64,000 nucleotides of DNA from Massilia phosphatilytica (GTDB lineage: Bacteria > Pseudomonadota > Gammaproteobacteria > Burkholderiales > Burkholderiaceae_D): positions 62,001 to 126,000 of the forward strand of contig NZ_PUIP01000014.1 of assembly GCF_002968015.1 (NCBI RefSeq), given 5' to 3'. Under the pieces are notes generated by a model. That model saw only the letters and a list, made by a program, of their open reading frames with translations, was not told where the DNA came from and searched no databases. Of this stretch, positions 8,388-16,506 are shown one piece after another; the stretch's first letter is position 1; the number at the start of each line of letters is the position of its first letter. Position numbers and translations under genes: made by a program.

Positions 8388-8855
8388 ATGAGCGATACTG
8401 CGCCGGAGCGCGTCGTGCGCGCCGACCTGCCGGAGCGCGTTGTACGCGCGGACTTATTCTCGGAATACTGCCCGTCGCGCGACGTGCTGAAACACGTGAC
8501 GAGCCGCTGGGGCGTGCTGCTGCTCGTCGCGCTGATGGACGGCACGCACCGCTTCGGGGAGCTGCGCCGCAAGGTGGGCGGCATCAGCGAAAAGATGCTG
8601 GCCCAGACCCTGCAATGGCTGGAGCAGGACGGCTTCGTGCAGCGCATCGCCCATCCCGTCGTCCCGCCGCACGTGGAATACCGGCTGACGCCGCTGGGCG
8701 AGCAGATCGGGCACAAGCTCGGCGACCTGGCCGCGTGGATCGAGGGGAACCTGGATGGTATTCTGGCGGCGCAGCAGAAGGCGACCGCGGCGCGCATCGA
8801 CCAGGAAGCAAAAAGCCCCTTGGACGGTAAGTCGAAGGGGCTCGTCGCGGAGTGA
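8388..8855 (+). CDS. HxlR-family winged-helix transcriptional regulator
   Basis: A 155-residue regulator. The HxlR winged-helix core covers about residues 26-125: YCPSRDVLKHVTSRWGVLLL, FGELRRKVGGISEKML, then YRLTPLG. Members usually sense redox or aldehyde stress and control a neighbouring gene. Here the downstream neighbour is a convergent fliT-like gene, so no target is obvious. ATG 8388 follows GAGGAGGGGG. The N-terminus contains a tandem duplication of PERVVRADL (residues about 6-23), also visible in the DNA, which is unusual for the family. Confidence 0.85.
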   Translation: MSDTAPERVVRADLPERVVRADLFSEYCPSRDVLKHVTSRWGVLLLVALMDGTHRFGELRRKVGGISEKMLAQTLQWLEQDGFVQRIAHPVVPPHVEYRLTPLGEQIGHKLGDLAAWIEGNLDGILAAQQKATAARIDQEAKSPLDGKSKGLVAE

Positions 8856-8861
8856 GGGGGA

Positions 8862-9146
8862 TCAGTGGGCCGGGCTCAAAGCGCGGTCCAGCTGGCCCAT
8901 CCAGGGCTCGGTGATGTCGCGCACGGCGCGGTCGTTGGCCATGATCTGCTTGAGCAGGTCGATCTTGCGCTTGCGTGCAGCGCCGTCCAGCGGCGGCACG
9001 CCGCTTTTCGCCGCACTCGACTGCAGGGCGCACTGCGTTTCCAGGCGAGCCAGGCCGTCCCAATCCCCTTCGCGCGCAGCCATAGCCATGCGGCTGCTCA
9101 GGGCGGCGATGTTTTCATACATTGCGAGGACTTCGTTGGACGTCAT
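8862..9146 (-). CDS. FliT-like flagellar chaperone
   Basis: A 94-residue, mainly helical protein starting MTSNEVLAMYENIAALSSRM, with WDGLARLETQC, which fits FliT, the export chaperone of the filament cap protein FliD. Key features are short length, coiled helices and lack of signal or membrane segments. It sits alone, away from any flagellar gene in the window. The match is by overall pattern, so other small helical flagellar or export chaperones remain possible. ATG 9146 is preferred over a start 8 codons upstream. Confidence 0.6.
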   Translation of the reverse strand: MTSNEVLAMYENIAALSSRMAMAAREGDWDGLARLETQCALQSSAAKSGVPPLDGAARKRKIDLLKQIMANDRAVRDITEPWMGQLDRALSPAH

Positions 9147-9268
9147 GACTGCGCTCCACCATTGAGGCAAACTCCGGCCGGATTACCGGTTGTCTGCCTT
9201 TTACGGCAGCGTTTTGGAGAACTTTAGGGTTTTCAAAAGATTTTTTTAAAATTTTTTCAGGAGGCATC

Positions 9269-11326
9269 ATGGACATCCGTTGGACGCCGATCAAGACCGC
9301 CATCGTCCTTGCAATGTGCGTTACCACGGGCGCGATGGCATCCGGGCAGACCCCGCCCGCCACCGAAGCGGCTGGGAAAACAACCCAGGCCACCTTGCGC
9401 CCGGGTGACGATTTCTTTGCCTGGGCCAACAAGGACTGGCTTGCCAAAACGACCATTCCCGAGGACCGCAGCCGCTGGGGCGCGATGGACAACCTGGCGG
9501 AAGATACCAATCAACGCATCGTCAAGCTGATCGAAGGCGTGGGCAACGACAAGAAGGCCGGACCGGAAGCGCGCAAGGTCGCCGATTACTACAACGCCTA
9601 CATGGACGAGTCCGCGATCGAGGCGCGCGGCACCGCGCCTTTGACCCCATTGATGGAGCAGATCGGCGCCATCAAGGACAAGGCCGGCCTCGTGCGCGCG
9701 CTGGGCGCGTCCGTCCGGGCCGACGTCGATCCGCTGAACAATACGCATTTTGCGACCGAGAACATATTCGGCCTGTGGATCTCGCCCGGCCTGCACGACC
9801 CGGCCCACCACTGGCCCTACCTGCTGCAGGGCGGCCTCGGCATGCCGGACCGCGCTTATTATCTGGACAACAACGAGCGCATGGCCGGCCTGCGCACTCA
9901 GTACCAGAAGCACATCGCCGCGATGCTGAAGCTGGCGGGCTACGCGGCCACGGATGCGGACGCCGACGCGCGCGCCGCGAAAATCTTCGCGCTGGAAGTC
10001 GACATCGCCAACACCCACGGCACACGCGCCGACTCGGCCGACGTACTGAAGGCCGACAACACTTGGACGCGCAAGGATTTCGCGGCCAACGCGCCGGGCC
10101 TCGACTGGGACGCGTTCTTCAAGGCCGCGCGCCTCGGCGACCAGGACAAGTTCATCGTCTGGCATCCGTCCGCCGTGAAAGGCGAGGCGGCCCTGGTCGA
10201 CAGGATCGACCTGGCCACGTGGAAGGATTATCTCGCCTTCCACACCATCAACCGCATGGCCAACGTGCTGCCGAAGGCGTTCGTCGACCAGCGCTTCGCG
10301 TTCCATGGCAAGGCGCTGTCCGGCACGCCGCAGCAATCGATGCGGTGGAAACGGGCGCTGGGCGCCACCAATGAGGCGATGGACGAGGCGGTCGGCAAAC
10401 TCTACGTCGCGAACTACTTCCCGGCCGAGAACAAGACGCAGCTGCAGCGGATGGTCGCCAACATCGTGACGGCGTTCGGCAAGCGCATCGACAAGCTCGA
10501 CTGGATGGCGCCCGCGACCCGCGCCCAGGCGAAGGAAAAGCTCAAGACCTTGTACGTGGGCGTCGGCTACCCGGACCGGTGGAAATCGTATGCCGGCCTG
10601 AAGGTCGATCCGAAAGATGCGTTCGGCAACGCCCTGCGCGCGGAAGCCTTCCATACGGACCAGGAACTCGCGAAACTGCATGCGAAGCCGGACCGCACGG
10701 ACTGGTCGATGCCGCCGCAGCTCGTCAACGCCGTCAACCTGCCGCTGCAGAACGCGCTGAACTTCCCCGCCGCCATCCTGCAGCCGCCGTTCTTCGATCC
10801 GAAGGCGCCGGATGCGGTGAACTACGGCGCGATCGGCGCCATCATCGGCCACGAGATCAGCCACAGCTTCGACGACCAGGGTTCGCAGTTCGACGCCCGG
10901 GGCCGCCTGCGCGACTGGTGGACCAAGGAAGACATGGAACACTTCAAGGCCGCGTCGCACAAGCTCGTCGAGCAGTACAACGCGTATAAACCGTACCCGG
11001 ACCTCGCCGTCAACGGCCAGCTGACCCTGTCCGAAAACCTGGCCGACCTGACCGGCCTGGAAGCGTCGTACGACGCCTACCGCACGGCCGCCGGCAAGAA
11101 TGCGACGACGGAAAGCGACCGCCAGTTCTTCAGCGGCTACGCGCAGAGCTGGCGCACGAAGGCACGCGAGGCGGCCGAGCGGCGCGGTATCCTGACGGAC
11201 GGCCACGCGCCGCCCCAATACCGCACGGCCACCGTGCGCAACCTGGATGCCTGGTACAAGGCATTCGACGTGCAGCCGGGCCAGGCGCTGTACCTGCCGC
11301 CGGACGAGCGCGTGCGCGTCTGGTAA
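9269..11326 (+). CDS. pepO: M13-family zinc metallopeptidase (PepO-like), secreted
   Basis: A 685-residue neprilysin-family endopeptidase. Residues 1-25 look like a signal peptide. The catalytic zinc site is HEISH at residues 528-532, with the third ligand in ENLADLTGLEAS near residue 589. The substrate-binding NAxxFP-type motif is QNALNFPAAILQPPFF just upstream. The N-terminal M13 domain contains DDFFAWANKDWL. It should cleave small peptides in the periplasm or outside the cell. ATG 9269 is preceded by AGGAGG. A terminator follows at 11372. Confidence 0.93.
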   Translation: MDIRWTPIKTAIVLAMCVTTGAMASGQTPPATEAAGKTTQATLRPGDDFFAWANKDWLAKTTIPEDRSRWGAMDNLAEDTNQRIVKLIEGVGNDKKAGPEARKVADYYNAYMDESAIEARGTAPLTPLMEQIGAIKDKAGLVRALGASVRADVDPLNNTHFATENIFGLWISPGLHDPAHHWPYLLQGGLGMPDRAYYLDNNERMAGLRTQYQKHIAAMLKLAGYAATDADADARAAKIFALEVDIANTHGTRADSADVLKADNTWTRKDFAANAPGLDWDAFFKAARLGDQDKFIVWHPSAVKGEAALVDRIDLATWKDYLAFHTINRMANVLPKAFVDQRFAFHGKALSGTPQQSMRWKRALGATNEAMDEAVGKLYVANYFPAENKTQLQRMVANIVTAFGKRIDKLDWMAPATRAQAKEKLKTLYVGVGYPDRWKSYAGLKVDPKDAFGNALRAEAFHTDQELAKLHAKPDRTDWSMPPQLVNAVNLPLQNALNFPAAILQPPFFDPKAPDAVNYGAIGAIIGHEISHSFDDQGSQFDARGRLRDWWTKEDMEHFKAASHKLVEQYNAYKPYPDLAVNGQLTLSENLADLTGLEASYDAYRTAAGKNATTESDRQFFSGYAQSWRTKAREAAERRGILTDGHAPPQYRTATVRNLDAWYKAFDVQPGQALYLPPDERVRVW

Positions 11327-11371
11327 GCGGGCTGTTTATGTCTCATGGGTAAGCTGCGCCGACCGGAAAGG

Positions 11372-11401
11372 TGCCCGGACTAGAATGGTTCGGGCATTTT
11401 T
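11372..11401 (+). terminator. Rho-independent terminator of pepO
   Basis: The stem pairs TGCCCGGA (11372-11379) with TTCGGGCA (11389-11396), with one wobble pair, followed by five T. Confidence 0.75.
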
Positions 11402-11485
11402 CATCGTGGTTCTTGCTTATGAGACAGCCTTATGAGACACCATTATCTCGACGTCGACCGGCGCATCATCCATAATTTTCCAACC

Positions 11486-12115
11486 ATGACCGAAGACGAT
11501 GACGACTACGCAGACATCACGCGGCGCACGCTGCACCACTACGACGACAATGCGCGCCAGTTCTTTGCCGGCACGATCGATCACGACGTCAGCCAGAATA
11601 TCGATGCACTGTTGAGCGCGATCGAGGCGCCGGCCCCGGCCACGATCCTCGACTTCGGCTGCGGTCCGGGTCGCGACCTCAAGACGTTCACGGCGCTGGG
11701 CCACCACGCCATCGGCCTGGACGGCAGCGAGAAATTCGTCGAGATGGCGCGGGCCTATAGCGGTTGCGAAGTGTGGCACCAGAACTTCATCGACCTGCAT
11801 CTGCCGGACGCGACGTTCGACGGCATCTTCGCCAACGCCTCGCTGTTCCACGTGCCGCGCGACTTGTTGCCGAAGGTGCTGAAGGCATTGTGCGCGGCGC
11901 TGAAAGGGGGCGGTGTCCTGTTCAGCTCGAATCCGCGCGGCCATAACGAGGAAGGGTGGAACGGGCCGCGCTATGGCTGCTTCCACGATTACGCGACATG
12001 GGAGCGCTATGTCGTTGCGGCTGGCTTCGTGCCGCTGCGCCACTATTACCGGCCGGAAGGCCTGCCACGCGAGCAGCAGCCCTGGCTCGCGAGCGTGTGG
12101 CGCAAGGCGAGTTAA
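11486..12115 (+). CDS. Class I SAM-dependent methyltransferase
   Basis: A 209-residue Rossmann-fold methyltransferase. The SAM-binding motif I ILDFGCGPG is at about residues 54-62, the acidic motif II is GLDGSEKFVEMA, and FDGIFANASLFHVP follows. The substrate cannot be told from the sequence. ATG 11486 begins the conserved part (MTEDDDDYADITRR); ATG 11432 in frame would add 18 residues, and neither has a strong ribosome binding site. The short repeat TTATGAGACA occurs twice just upstream (about 11418 and 11430). Confidence 0.85.
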   Translation: MTEDDDDYADITRRTLHHYDDNARQFFAGTIDHDVSQNIDALLSAIEAPAPATILDFGCGPGRDLKTFTALGHHAIGLDGSEKFVEMARAYSGCEVWHQNFIDLHLPDATFDGIFANASLFHVPRDLLPKVLKALCAALKGGGVLFSSNPRGHNEEGWNGPRYGCFHDYATWERYVVAAGFVPLRHYYRPEGLPREQQPWLASVWRKAS

Positions 12116-12218
12116 TCGTTTGTTAGTTTGCGTACAGAATGAAGGTCGCCATCCCATTATCCTGATTGCATCCCGCTTGATTCCGCAAGCGGTCTTACTC
12201 ATCAAGGAGGAGTCCGAA

Positions 12219-12398
12219 ATGAACGACGACCAAATCAAAGGTAAAGCCAAGGATATCGGCGGTAAGGTTCAAGAGGAAGTCGGCAAGGTTGTCGGCAGCA
12301 GCGAACAGCAGGCCAAGGGGCTGTCCAAGCAGGTCGAAGGCAAGGTGCAGGAAAAAGCCGGCGATCTGCGCGACGCGATCAACAAGGGCAATCGCTGA
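12219..12398 (+). CDS. CsbD-family stress protein (copy 1)
   Basis: A 59-residue hydrophilic, glycine- and lysine-rich protein (MNDDQIKGKAKDIGGKVQEE), the CsbD fold. Family members are abundant under general or osmotic stress, with unknown biochemical role. An AAGGAGG ribosome binding site precedes ATG 12219. It is about 60 percent identical by eye to the second copy at 13640; the two flank a convergent permease gene. Confidence 0.9.
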   Translation: MNDDQIKGKAKDIGGKVQEEVGKVVGSSEQQAKGLSKQVEGKVQEKAGDLRDAINKGNR

Positions 12399-12421
12399 TC
12401 CGCGCGTTCTGTCCGCGTGAC

Positions 12422-12448
12422 AAACGGCCGCCGCGTGCGGCCGTTTTT
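12422..12448. terminator. Bidirectional terminator between csbD copy 1 and the AI-2E-family gene
   Basis: The stem AACGGCCG (12423-12430) pairs with CGGCCGTT (12438-12445), with A-rich and T-rich flanks on either side. It can serve both convergent genes. Confidence 0.85.
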
Positions 12449-12450
12449 CG

Positions 12451-13518
12451 TTAACCCGTCGGCCGGTCGCCGAGGATGTCTTCCACGTACAGCTTGTCGA
12501 CCAGCACCATCAGCATGGCCGTCAACGGCGTCGCCAGCGCGATGCCCGCGAAGTCGAACAGGCTGCCGAACACGAGCTGCATGACGATCGTGAGCGCCGG
12601 CGGGATCTCGACTGCGCGCGCCTCGACCAGCGGCTGCAGCACATAACCTTCGAGCGTCTGGATGCCGAGGAACAGCAGCACCGTGTACAACGCCAGGTCG
12701 GGACTGATCGACAGCGCGATCAGCACGGCCGGCACGCCCGCCATGATCGGGCCGATGTAGGGAATGAAGTCGAGCAGCCCGGCGATGATGCCGAGGATCA
12801 GCCCCAGCGGCACGCCCAGCAGCGTGAGTCCGCCCGCCGTCGCGACGCCGACGATCAGCATCGACAGCGACTTGCCGATGATCCAGCGCGCCAAGGTGTC
12901 GCCGATGTCGTCCAGCACTTGCACGGCGCGCTCGCGCTTGCCCTGCGGTACGAGTTTCACGACGCCCCGCTTGTACTGGTGCGGTGACAGTGCGAAATAA
13001 ATGCCCACGAACAGGATGATGGCCACGTTGCCGATCGCGCCGAGCACGCCGCCGAAGAATATCCCGGCATTCGGCACGAACTGCTGCATCGACTGGATCA
13101 GCTGTTTCGCGTCCGGCAGGTCGGCGGCGATGCGCGCGAGCAGCGGCTGGTTCTCCACCATCTGGCGCAGGCGCTGCAGCGATTGCGGAATCTGGTGCGC
13201 CAGTTCGGTCGACTGCGCCGCGATCTGCGGCGCCATCACCCACCCGCCGAGCCCGATGATGAGCAACAGCACCAGCACGACGGCGGCGAGCGCGACCTTG
13301 CGGTTCCAGCCGAAGCGCCGGCACAGCATCGCGCTCAGTTCGTACAACAGCACGGCAAACAGGACGCAGGCGAAGACCAGCAGCAGCGCGTCGATGGCGA
13401 CCACGACGGCCGCGATGAGGGCGAGGAACAGCACCGCGATGCCGTCGATGAGGACGAAGCGGCGCATCAGTGTGCGCTGGGCCGGGTCGACGGCGGGGGT
13501 GGTGGACTGGTCGTTCAT
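12451..13518 (-). CDS. AI-2E family transporter (TqsA/PerM/YdiK-like)
   Basis: A 355-residue inner-membrane permease with about eight hydrophobic segments in the AI-2E_transport pattern: two N-terminal helix pairs, a long amphipathic loop (AAQSTELAHQIPQSLQRLRQ), then a C-terminal block with DFIPYIGPIMAGVPAVLIAL and LQPLVEARAVEIPPALTI. Named members export AI-2 or act in sodium/proton exchange; the substrate here is not predictable. It is convergent with csbD copy 1 and divergent from csbD copy 2. Confidence 0.88.
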   Translation of the reverse strand: MNDQSTTPAVDPAQRTLMRRFVLIDGIAVLFLALIAAVVVAIDALLLVFACVLFAVLLYELSAMLCRRFGWNRKVALAAVVLVLLLIIGLGGWVMAPQIAAQSTELAHQIPQSLQRLRQMVENQPLLARIAADLPDAKQLIQSMQQFVPNAGIFFGGVLGAIGNVAIILFVGIYFALSPHQYKRGVVKLVPQGKRERAVQVLDDIGDTLARWIIGKSLSMLIVGVATAGGLTLLGVPLGLILGIIAGLLDFIPYIGPIMAGVPAVLIALSISPDLALYTVLLFLGIQTLEGYVLQPLVEARAVEIPPALTIVMQLVFGSLFDFAGIALATPLTAMLMVLVDKLYVEDILGDRPTG

Positions 13519-13639
13519 GACAAGATGCTATCAGCCGGGCCGCTGGGCCGTCGCGCGGGTCGCAATGTGCGTGCGCTAACTGAGCAATATGAATGGCGGC
13601 ACTACGATGGTGGCGAACTTTGAACGAAAGGAGAACACC

Positions 13640-13819
13640 ATGAATTCGGACCAGATCAACGGCAAACTGCAAGACATCGGCGGCAAGATCCAGGAGGAGG
13701 CCGGCAAGATCGTCGGCAACCCGGAGCAGCAGGTAAAAGGCTTGCAGAACCAGGTCGAGGGCAAGACCCAGGAGAAGTTGGGCGACCTGAAAGAGAAGAT
13801 CCACGACGCCACCAAATAA
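13640..13819 (+). CDS. CsbD-family stress protein (copy 2)
   Basis: A 59-residue paralogue of the 12219 gene (MNSDQINGKLQDIGGKIQEE), identical in length. AAAGGAGA precedes ATG 13640. As with copy 1, the gene is followed by a terminator with an AACGGCCG stem. This suggests that gene and terminator were duplicated together. Confidence 0.9.
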   Translation: MNSDQINGKLQDIGGKIQEEAGKIVGNPEQQVKGLQNQVEGKTQEKLGDLKEKIHDATK

Positions 13820-13833
13820 GCTGGCGCCGCGAC

Positions 13834-13863
13834 AAAACGGCCGCATGTCGCGGCCGTTTTTTA
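13834..13863. terminator. Terminator shared by csbD copy 2 and the convergent peptidase gene
   Basis: The stem AACGGCCGC (13836-13844) pairs with GCGGCCGTT (13850-13858), with an A run before and a T run after. It can act in both directions. Confidence 0.88.
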
Positions 13864-13877
13864 TTGGGAGACTTACC

Positions 13878-16097
13878 TTACTTCGGCTCGGTCCCGCCCA
13901 GGTTCTTCTTGAAGAACGCCTCGATCAAGCCATACACATGGCGCTGCCCCGCACGCGACGAAATACCGTGCTTGGCACCCGGATACGTCATCAGCTCGAA
14001 CCGCACGTTGCGGTTGACGAGCGCGTCGATCAGGCGCGTCGAGTTCGTGAACAGCACATTGTCGTCGGCCATGCCGTGCACCAGCAGCAGCGGCGACTTC
14101 AAGCCGTCCAGGTGTGCGAACACGCCGCTGCGTTCGTAGGCGGCCGGGTCCGATTGCGGCGTCGCGCCCACGAATTGCTCCGTGTAGTGGGTGTCGTACA
14201 GCGACCAGTCCGTCACGGGCGCCACCGCCACGCCCATCGCGATCTTGCTTGAACCCGCTTCCAGCAGGCGCAGGGTCATGAAGCCGCCGTAGCTCCAGCC
14301 GAACACGCCCACGCGCTTCGGATCCACGAAGCTCTGCTGGCCGAGCCAGTCGATGCCCGTCAGCTGGTCCTCGACTTCATGCGCGCCGAGGTTGCCGTAG
14401 ATGACGTCGGTGAACGCGCGCTCGCGGCGCGACGAACCGCGGTTGTCCAGCACGAACACGACGAAGCCCTGCTGCGCCATGTACTGGTTGAACAGGTTGC
14501 CCCACTGGCGCGTCACGCGCTGCGAATGCGGGCCGCCGTACGTGAACAGGAAGACCGGGTAGCGCTTGCCTGCGTCGAAGTTGGCCGGCTTGATCATCGA
14601 GTAATGCAGCGTCTGGCCGTCGTGCGACTGGATGGTCCCGTACTCCGTCGGCAGGTGGTCCTTCACGAAAGGTGCGTACGGGTGCTGCGCGTTCAGCTCG
14701 TTATGCTCGAGCCACTCGACCATGGTGCCGTCCGCGCGGCGGATCGACACTTGCGGCGGCGTGTCCGGATCGGAGAACGTGTCGACGAAAATCTTGCCAT
14801 TGCGGGCAAAGACGTCTTCATGCCAGCCCTCCTGCTTCGTCAGCCGGACGGGCTTGCCCGCATTGCTGCCGTCCAGGTTCAGCACGTACGTCTGCTTGTC
14901 GATGGCGGTATTCTTGTTCGACGCGATATAGACCTTGCCGGCCTGTTCGTCGACGGCGAGGATGTTGTCGACGCCCCATTCGCCGCTGGAGATCGGGTGC
15001 AACAGCTTGCCCGACATGTCGTACAAATACAGGTGCTTGCGGCCGCTGCGCTCGGACGCCCAGATGAATGCCTTCTGGCGGCCGAGGAAGCGCAGGTCAT
15101 CATGGATGCTGACCCAGGTCTTCGACGTTTCGCTCAAGAGCGGACTCTGGGCGAGGGTGGCCGCGTCGACGGCGACGAGGTCCAGCCGCTTCTGGTCGCG
15201 CGACTGGCGCTGGTAGACGAGCGTCCTGCCGTCCGCGCTCCAGTCGGCGCGCACGAGGTAGATGTCCTTCTCGGGACCGAGGTCGACCTTCTTTTGCGCG
15301 CCCGTCGCCGGGTTCACGATCATCAGGTCGATCTCGACGTTCTTCGCGCCCGCGGCGGGGTAGCGCTGGTCGATGACTTCCGTGCGGTCGGCAAAGATCT
15401 CGAAGCGGCGCGCGACGGGCACCTGCGCTTCGTCGTAGCGGCGGTAGGCGATGGCGGAATCGTCCGGGGCCCAGTAATAGCCCGTGTGCTGGTCCATCTC
15501 TTCCTGCGCGACGAATTCCGCTTCGCCGTTGTGCACGGTGTCCTTGCCATCCGTCGTCAGCTGGCGTTCCTGGCCCGTCGTCAGGTCGATGACGAACAGG
15601 TTCTGGTCGCGCACGTACGACACGTAGCGGCCCTTCGGCGAAATCTTCGGATCGCCCACGTTGCCCGACGCGACCTTGCGCGCGGCTTCCGGCTTGTTCA
15701 CGTCGACGAGGTACAAATCGCCCGCGATCGGCACGAGCAACTGCTTGCCGTCGGGCGACCAGCTATAGCTCAGGATGCCGGACAGGCTGGCCGTACGGGC
15801 GCGCTCGCGCCTTGCCTTCTCTTCCAGCGACAGGTTCTCGTTCGGGACCAGCAGCTTGGAGTCGACCAGGCGGTGCGTGGTCTTGTCCTTCATGTTGAAT
15901 TCCCACAGGTCCAGCTGGAACTGGTTGTCGGCGCGTCCGCGCAGGAAAGTAACGCGTTCGCCATCGGGCGAGACGCGCAGGCTGCGGACGCCAGGACCGC
16001 CCAACGCCGGGTCGGCGTGGATACGGTCCAGCGTCAGCCGTTCCGCCGATGCGGGAACGGCCGACAATGCGGCTAAAAGGCAGAGGAGAAGGCGCAT
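13878..16097 (-). CDS. Dipeptidyl peptidase IV, S9 family, secreted
   Basis: A 739-residue protein with a signal peptide (MRLLLCLLAALSAVPASA). An eight-bladed beta-propeller with WSPDG and WAPDD-type repeats follows, then an alpha/beta hydrolase. The nucleophile elbow GWSYGG places the catalytic serine at residue 602; Asp lies in HGMADDNV and His in PGAKHGI near the C-terminus. The propeller motif QEEMDQHTGYYW supplies the double Glu that binds the substrate N-terminus in DPP IV enzymes. It should remove X-Pro dipeptides from peptides in the periplasm. Together with the M13 peptidase nearby it fits a proteolytic lifestyle. Confidence 0.93.
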   Translation of the reverse strand: MRLLLCLLAALSAVPASAERLTLDRIHADPALGGPGVRSLRVSPDGERVTFLRGRADNQFQLDLWEFNMKDKTTHRLVDSKLLVPNENLSLEEKARRERARTASLSGILSYSWSPDGKQLLVPIAGDLYLVDVNKPEAARKVASGNVGDPKISPKGRYVSYVRDQNLFVIDLTTGQERQLTTDGKDTVHNGEAEFVAQEEMDQHTGYYWAPDDSAIAYRRYDEAQVPVARRFEIFADRTEVIDQRYPAAGAKNVEIDLMIVNPATGAQKKVDLGPEKDIYLVRADWSADGRTLVYQRQSRDQKRLDLVAVDAATLAQSPLLSETSKTWVSIHDDLRFLGRQKAFIWASERSGRKHLYLYDMSGKLLHPISSGEWGVDNILAVDEQAGKVYIASNKNTAIDKQTYVLNLDGSNAGKPVRLTKQEGWHEDVFARNGKIFVDTFSDPDTPPQVSIRRADGTMVEWLEHNELNAQHPYAPFVKDHLPTEYGTIQSHDGQTLHYSMIKPANFDAGKRYPVFLFTYGGPHSQRVTRQWGNLFNQYMAQQGFVVFVLDNRGSSRRERAFTDVIYGNLGAHEVEDQLTGIDWLGQQSFVDPKRVGVFGWSYGGFMTLRLLEAGSSKIAMGVAVAPVTDWSLYDTHYTEQFVGATPQSDPAAYERSGVFAHLDGLKSPLLLVHGMADDNVLFTNSTRLIDALVNRNVRFELMTYPGAKHGISSRAGQRHVYGLIEAFFKKNLGGTEPK

Positions 16098-16255
16098 GAG
16101 GTTCTTGGGTAAAGAATTAGGAAATTAATCTTGTGCAACGGCGGAACGATACCAGAGTCGTCCGTGAAACGCTGTAAAGACGAAGAGCGGGGATAGGCGT
16201 CAATGATGGATGAACTGTAATGATTGGGTTCGCTGCAATGCACTATGATCATTCC
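16098..16255. other. Gene-free stretch with a possible sRNA promoter
   Basis: This is the first part of a 408 bp gap between the peptidase and MATE genes. It holds the peptidase promoter region (minus strand) and, on the plus strand, a TATGAT hexamer at 16244-16249 placed to start the hairpin series at 16256. The rest of the gap is covered by the RNA candidate and the inverted-repeat element. Confidence 0.4.
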
Positions 16256-16340
16256 GTCGGCCCCCAATGCCGACAAATAGGATGAAACTCTCTCCTAGGG
16301 TTACGCCGATGGATTCCCCGTCCATCGGCATTTTTTTTTG
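16256..16340 (+). ncRNA. Candidate small RNA with three hairpins
   Basis: An 85 nt stretch with hairpin GTCGGC/GCCGAC (16256-16261 with 16269-16274), a weaker TAGGA/TCCTA hairpin (16278-16282 with 16293-16297), and a strong terminator hairpin with nine T. TATGAT at 16244-16249 could be its -10 box. No gene of the same orientation follows, so it is not an obvious leader. I do not recognise the RNA family. Confidence 0.5.
16305..16340 (+). terminator. Rho-independent terminator
   Basis: A perfect 9 bp stem pairs GCCGATGGA (16305-16313) with TCCATCGGC (16321-16329), followed by A and nine T. No plus-strand protein gene lies directly upstream, which points to a small transcript. Confidence 0.9.
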
Positions 16341-16345
16341 CTTCC

Positions 16346-16506
16346 AATTCGGGGTCAGAGCACATTTCCGATCAATGTCTCGGCGTGCAGGATCGCTGCG
16401 AAGTCTTTTCAGTCGACGTCATGCTCTCCAGAAGAGCGGGCCGCCACCGGCTACGAAAAAGCTTGCTTTAAAGATCGTGCACAAAAAAGTGCTCTGACCC
16501 CGAATT
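16346..16506. repeat. 161 bp element with perfect 18 bp terminal inverted repeats
   Basis: AATTCGGGGTCAGAGCAC at 16346-16363 is repeated inverted at 16489-16506. The inner 125 bp contain no gene. The GGGGTCAGA core resembles ends often seen around REP-associated tyrosine transposases and small non-autonomous elements in betaproteobacteria. The right arm runs exactly into the stop codon of the MATE gene. No transposase is present in the window. Confidence 0.7.

Noticed and set aside
13565..13640. A longer csbD copy 2 starting at 13589
   Set aside because: The start at 13640 has a clear AAAGGAGA site and matches the length of the paralogue; the upstream codons are not conserved.
14379..16076. 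A 565-codon frame antisense to the dipeptidyl peptidase gene
   Set aside because: Shadow of a clear S9 peptidase, with no motifs and no ribosome binding site.
16256..16340. A riboswitch (for example mini-ykkC) controlling the MATE gene
   Set aside because: The MATE gene is on the other strand and ends here, so the RNA cannot be its leader, and the hairpin loops do not match that class.
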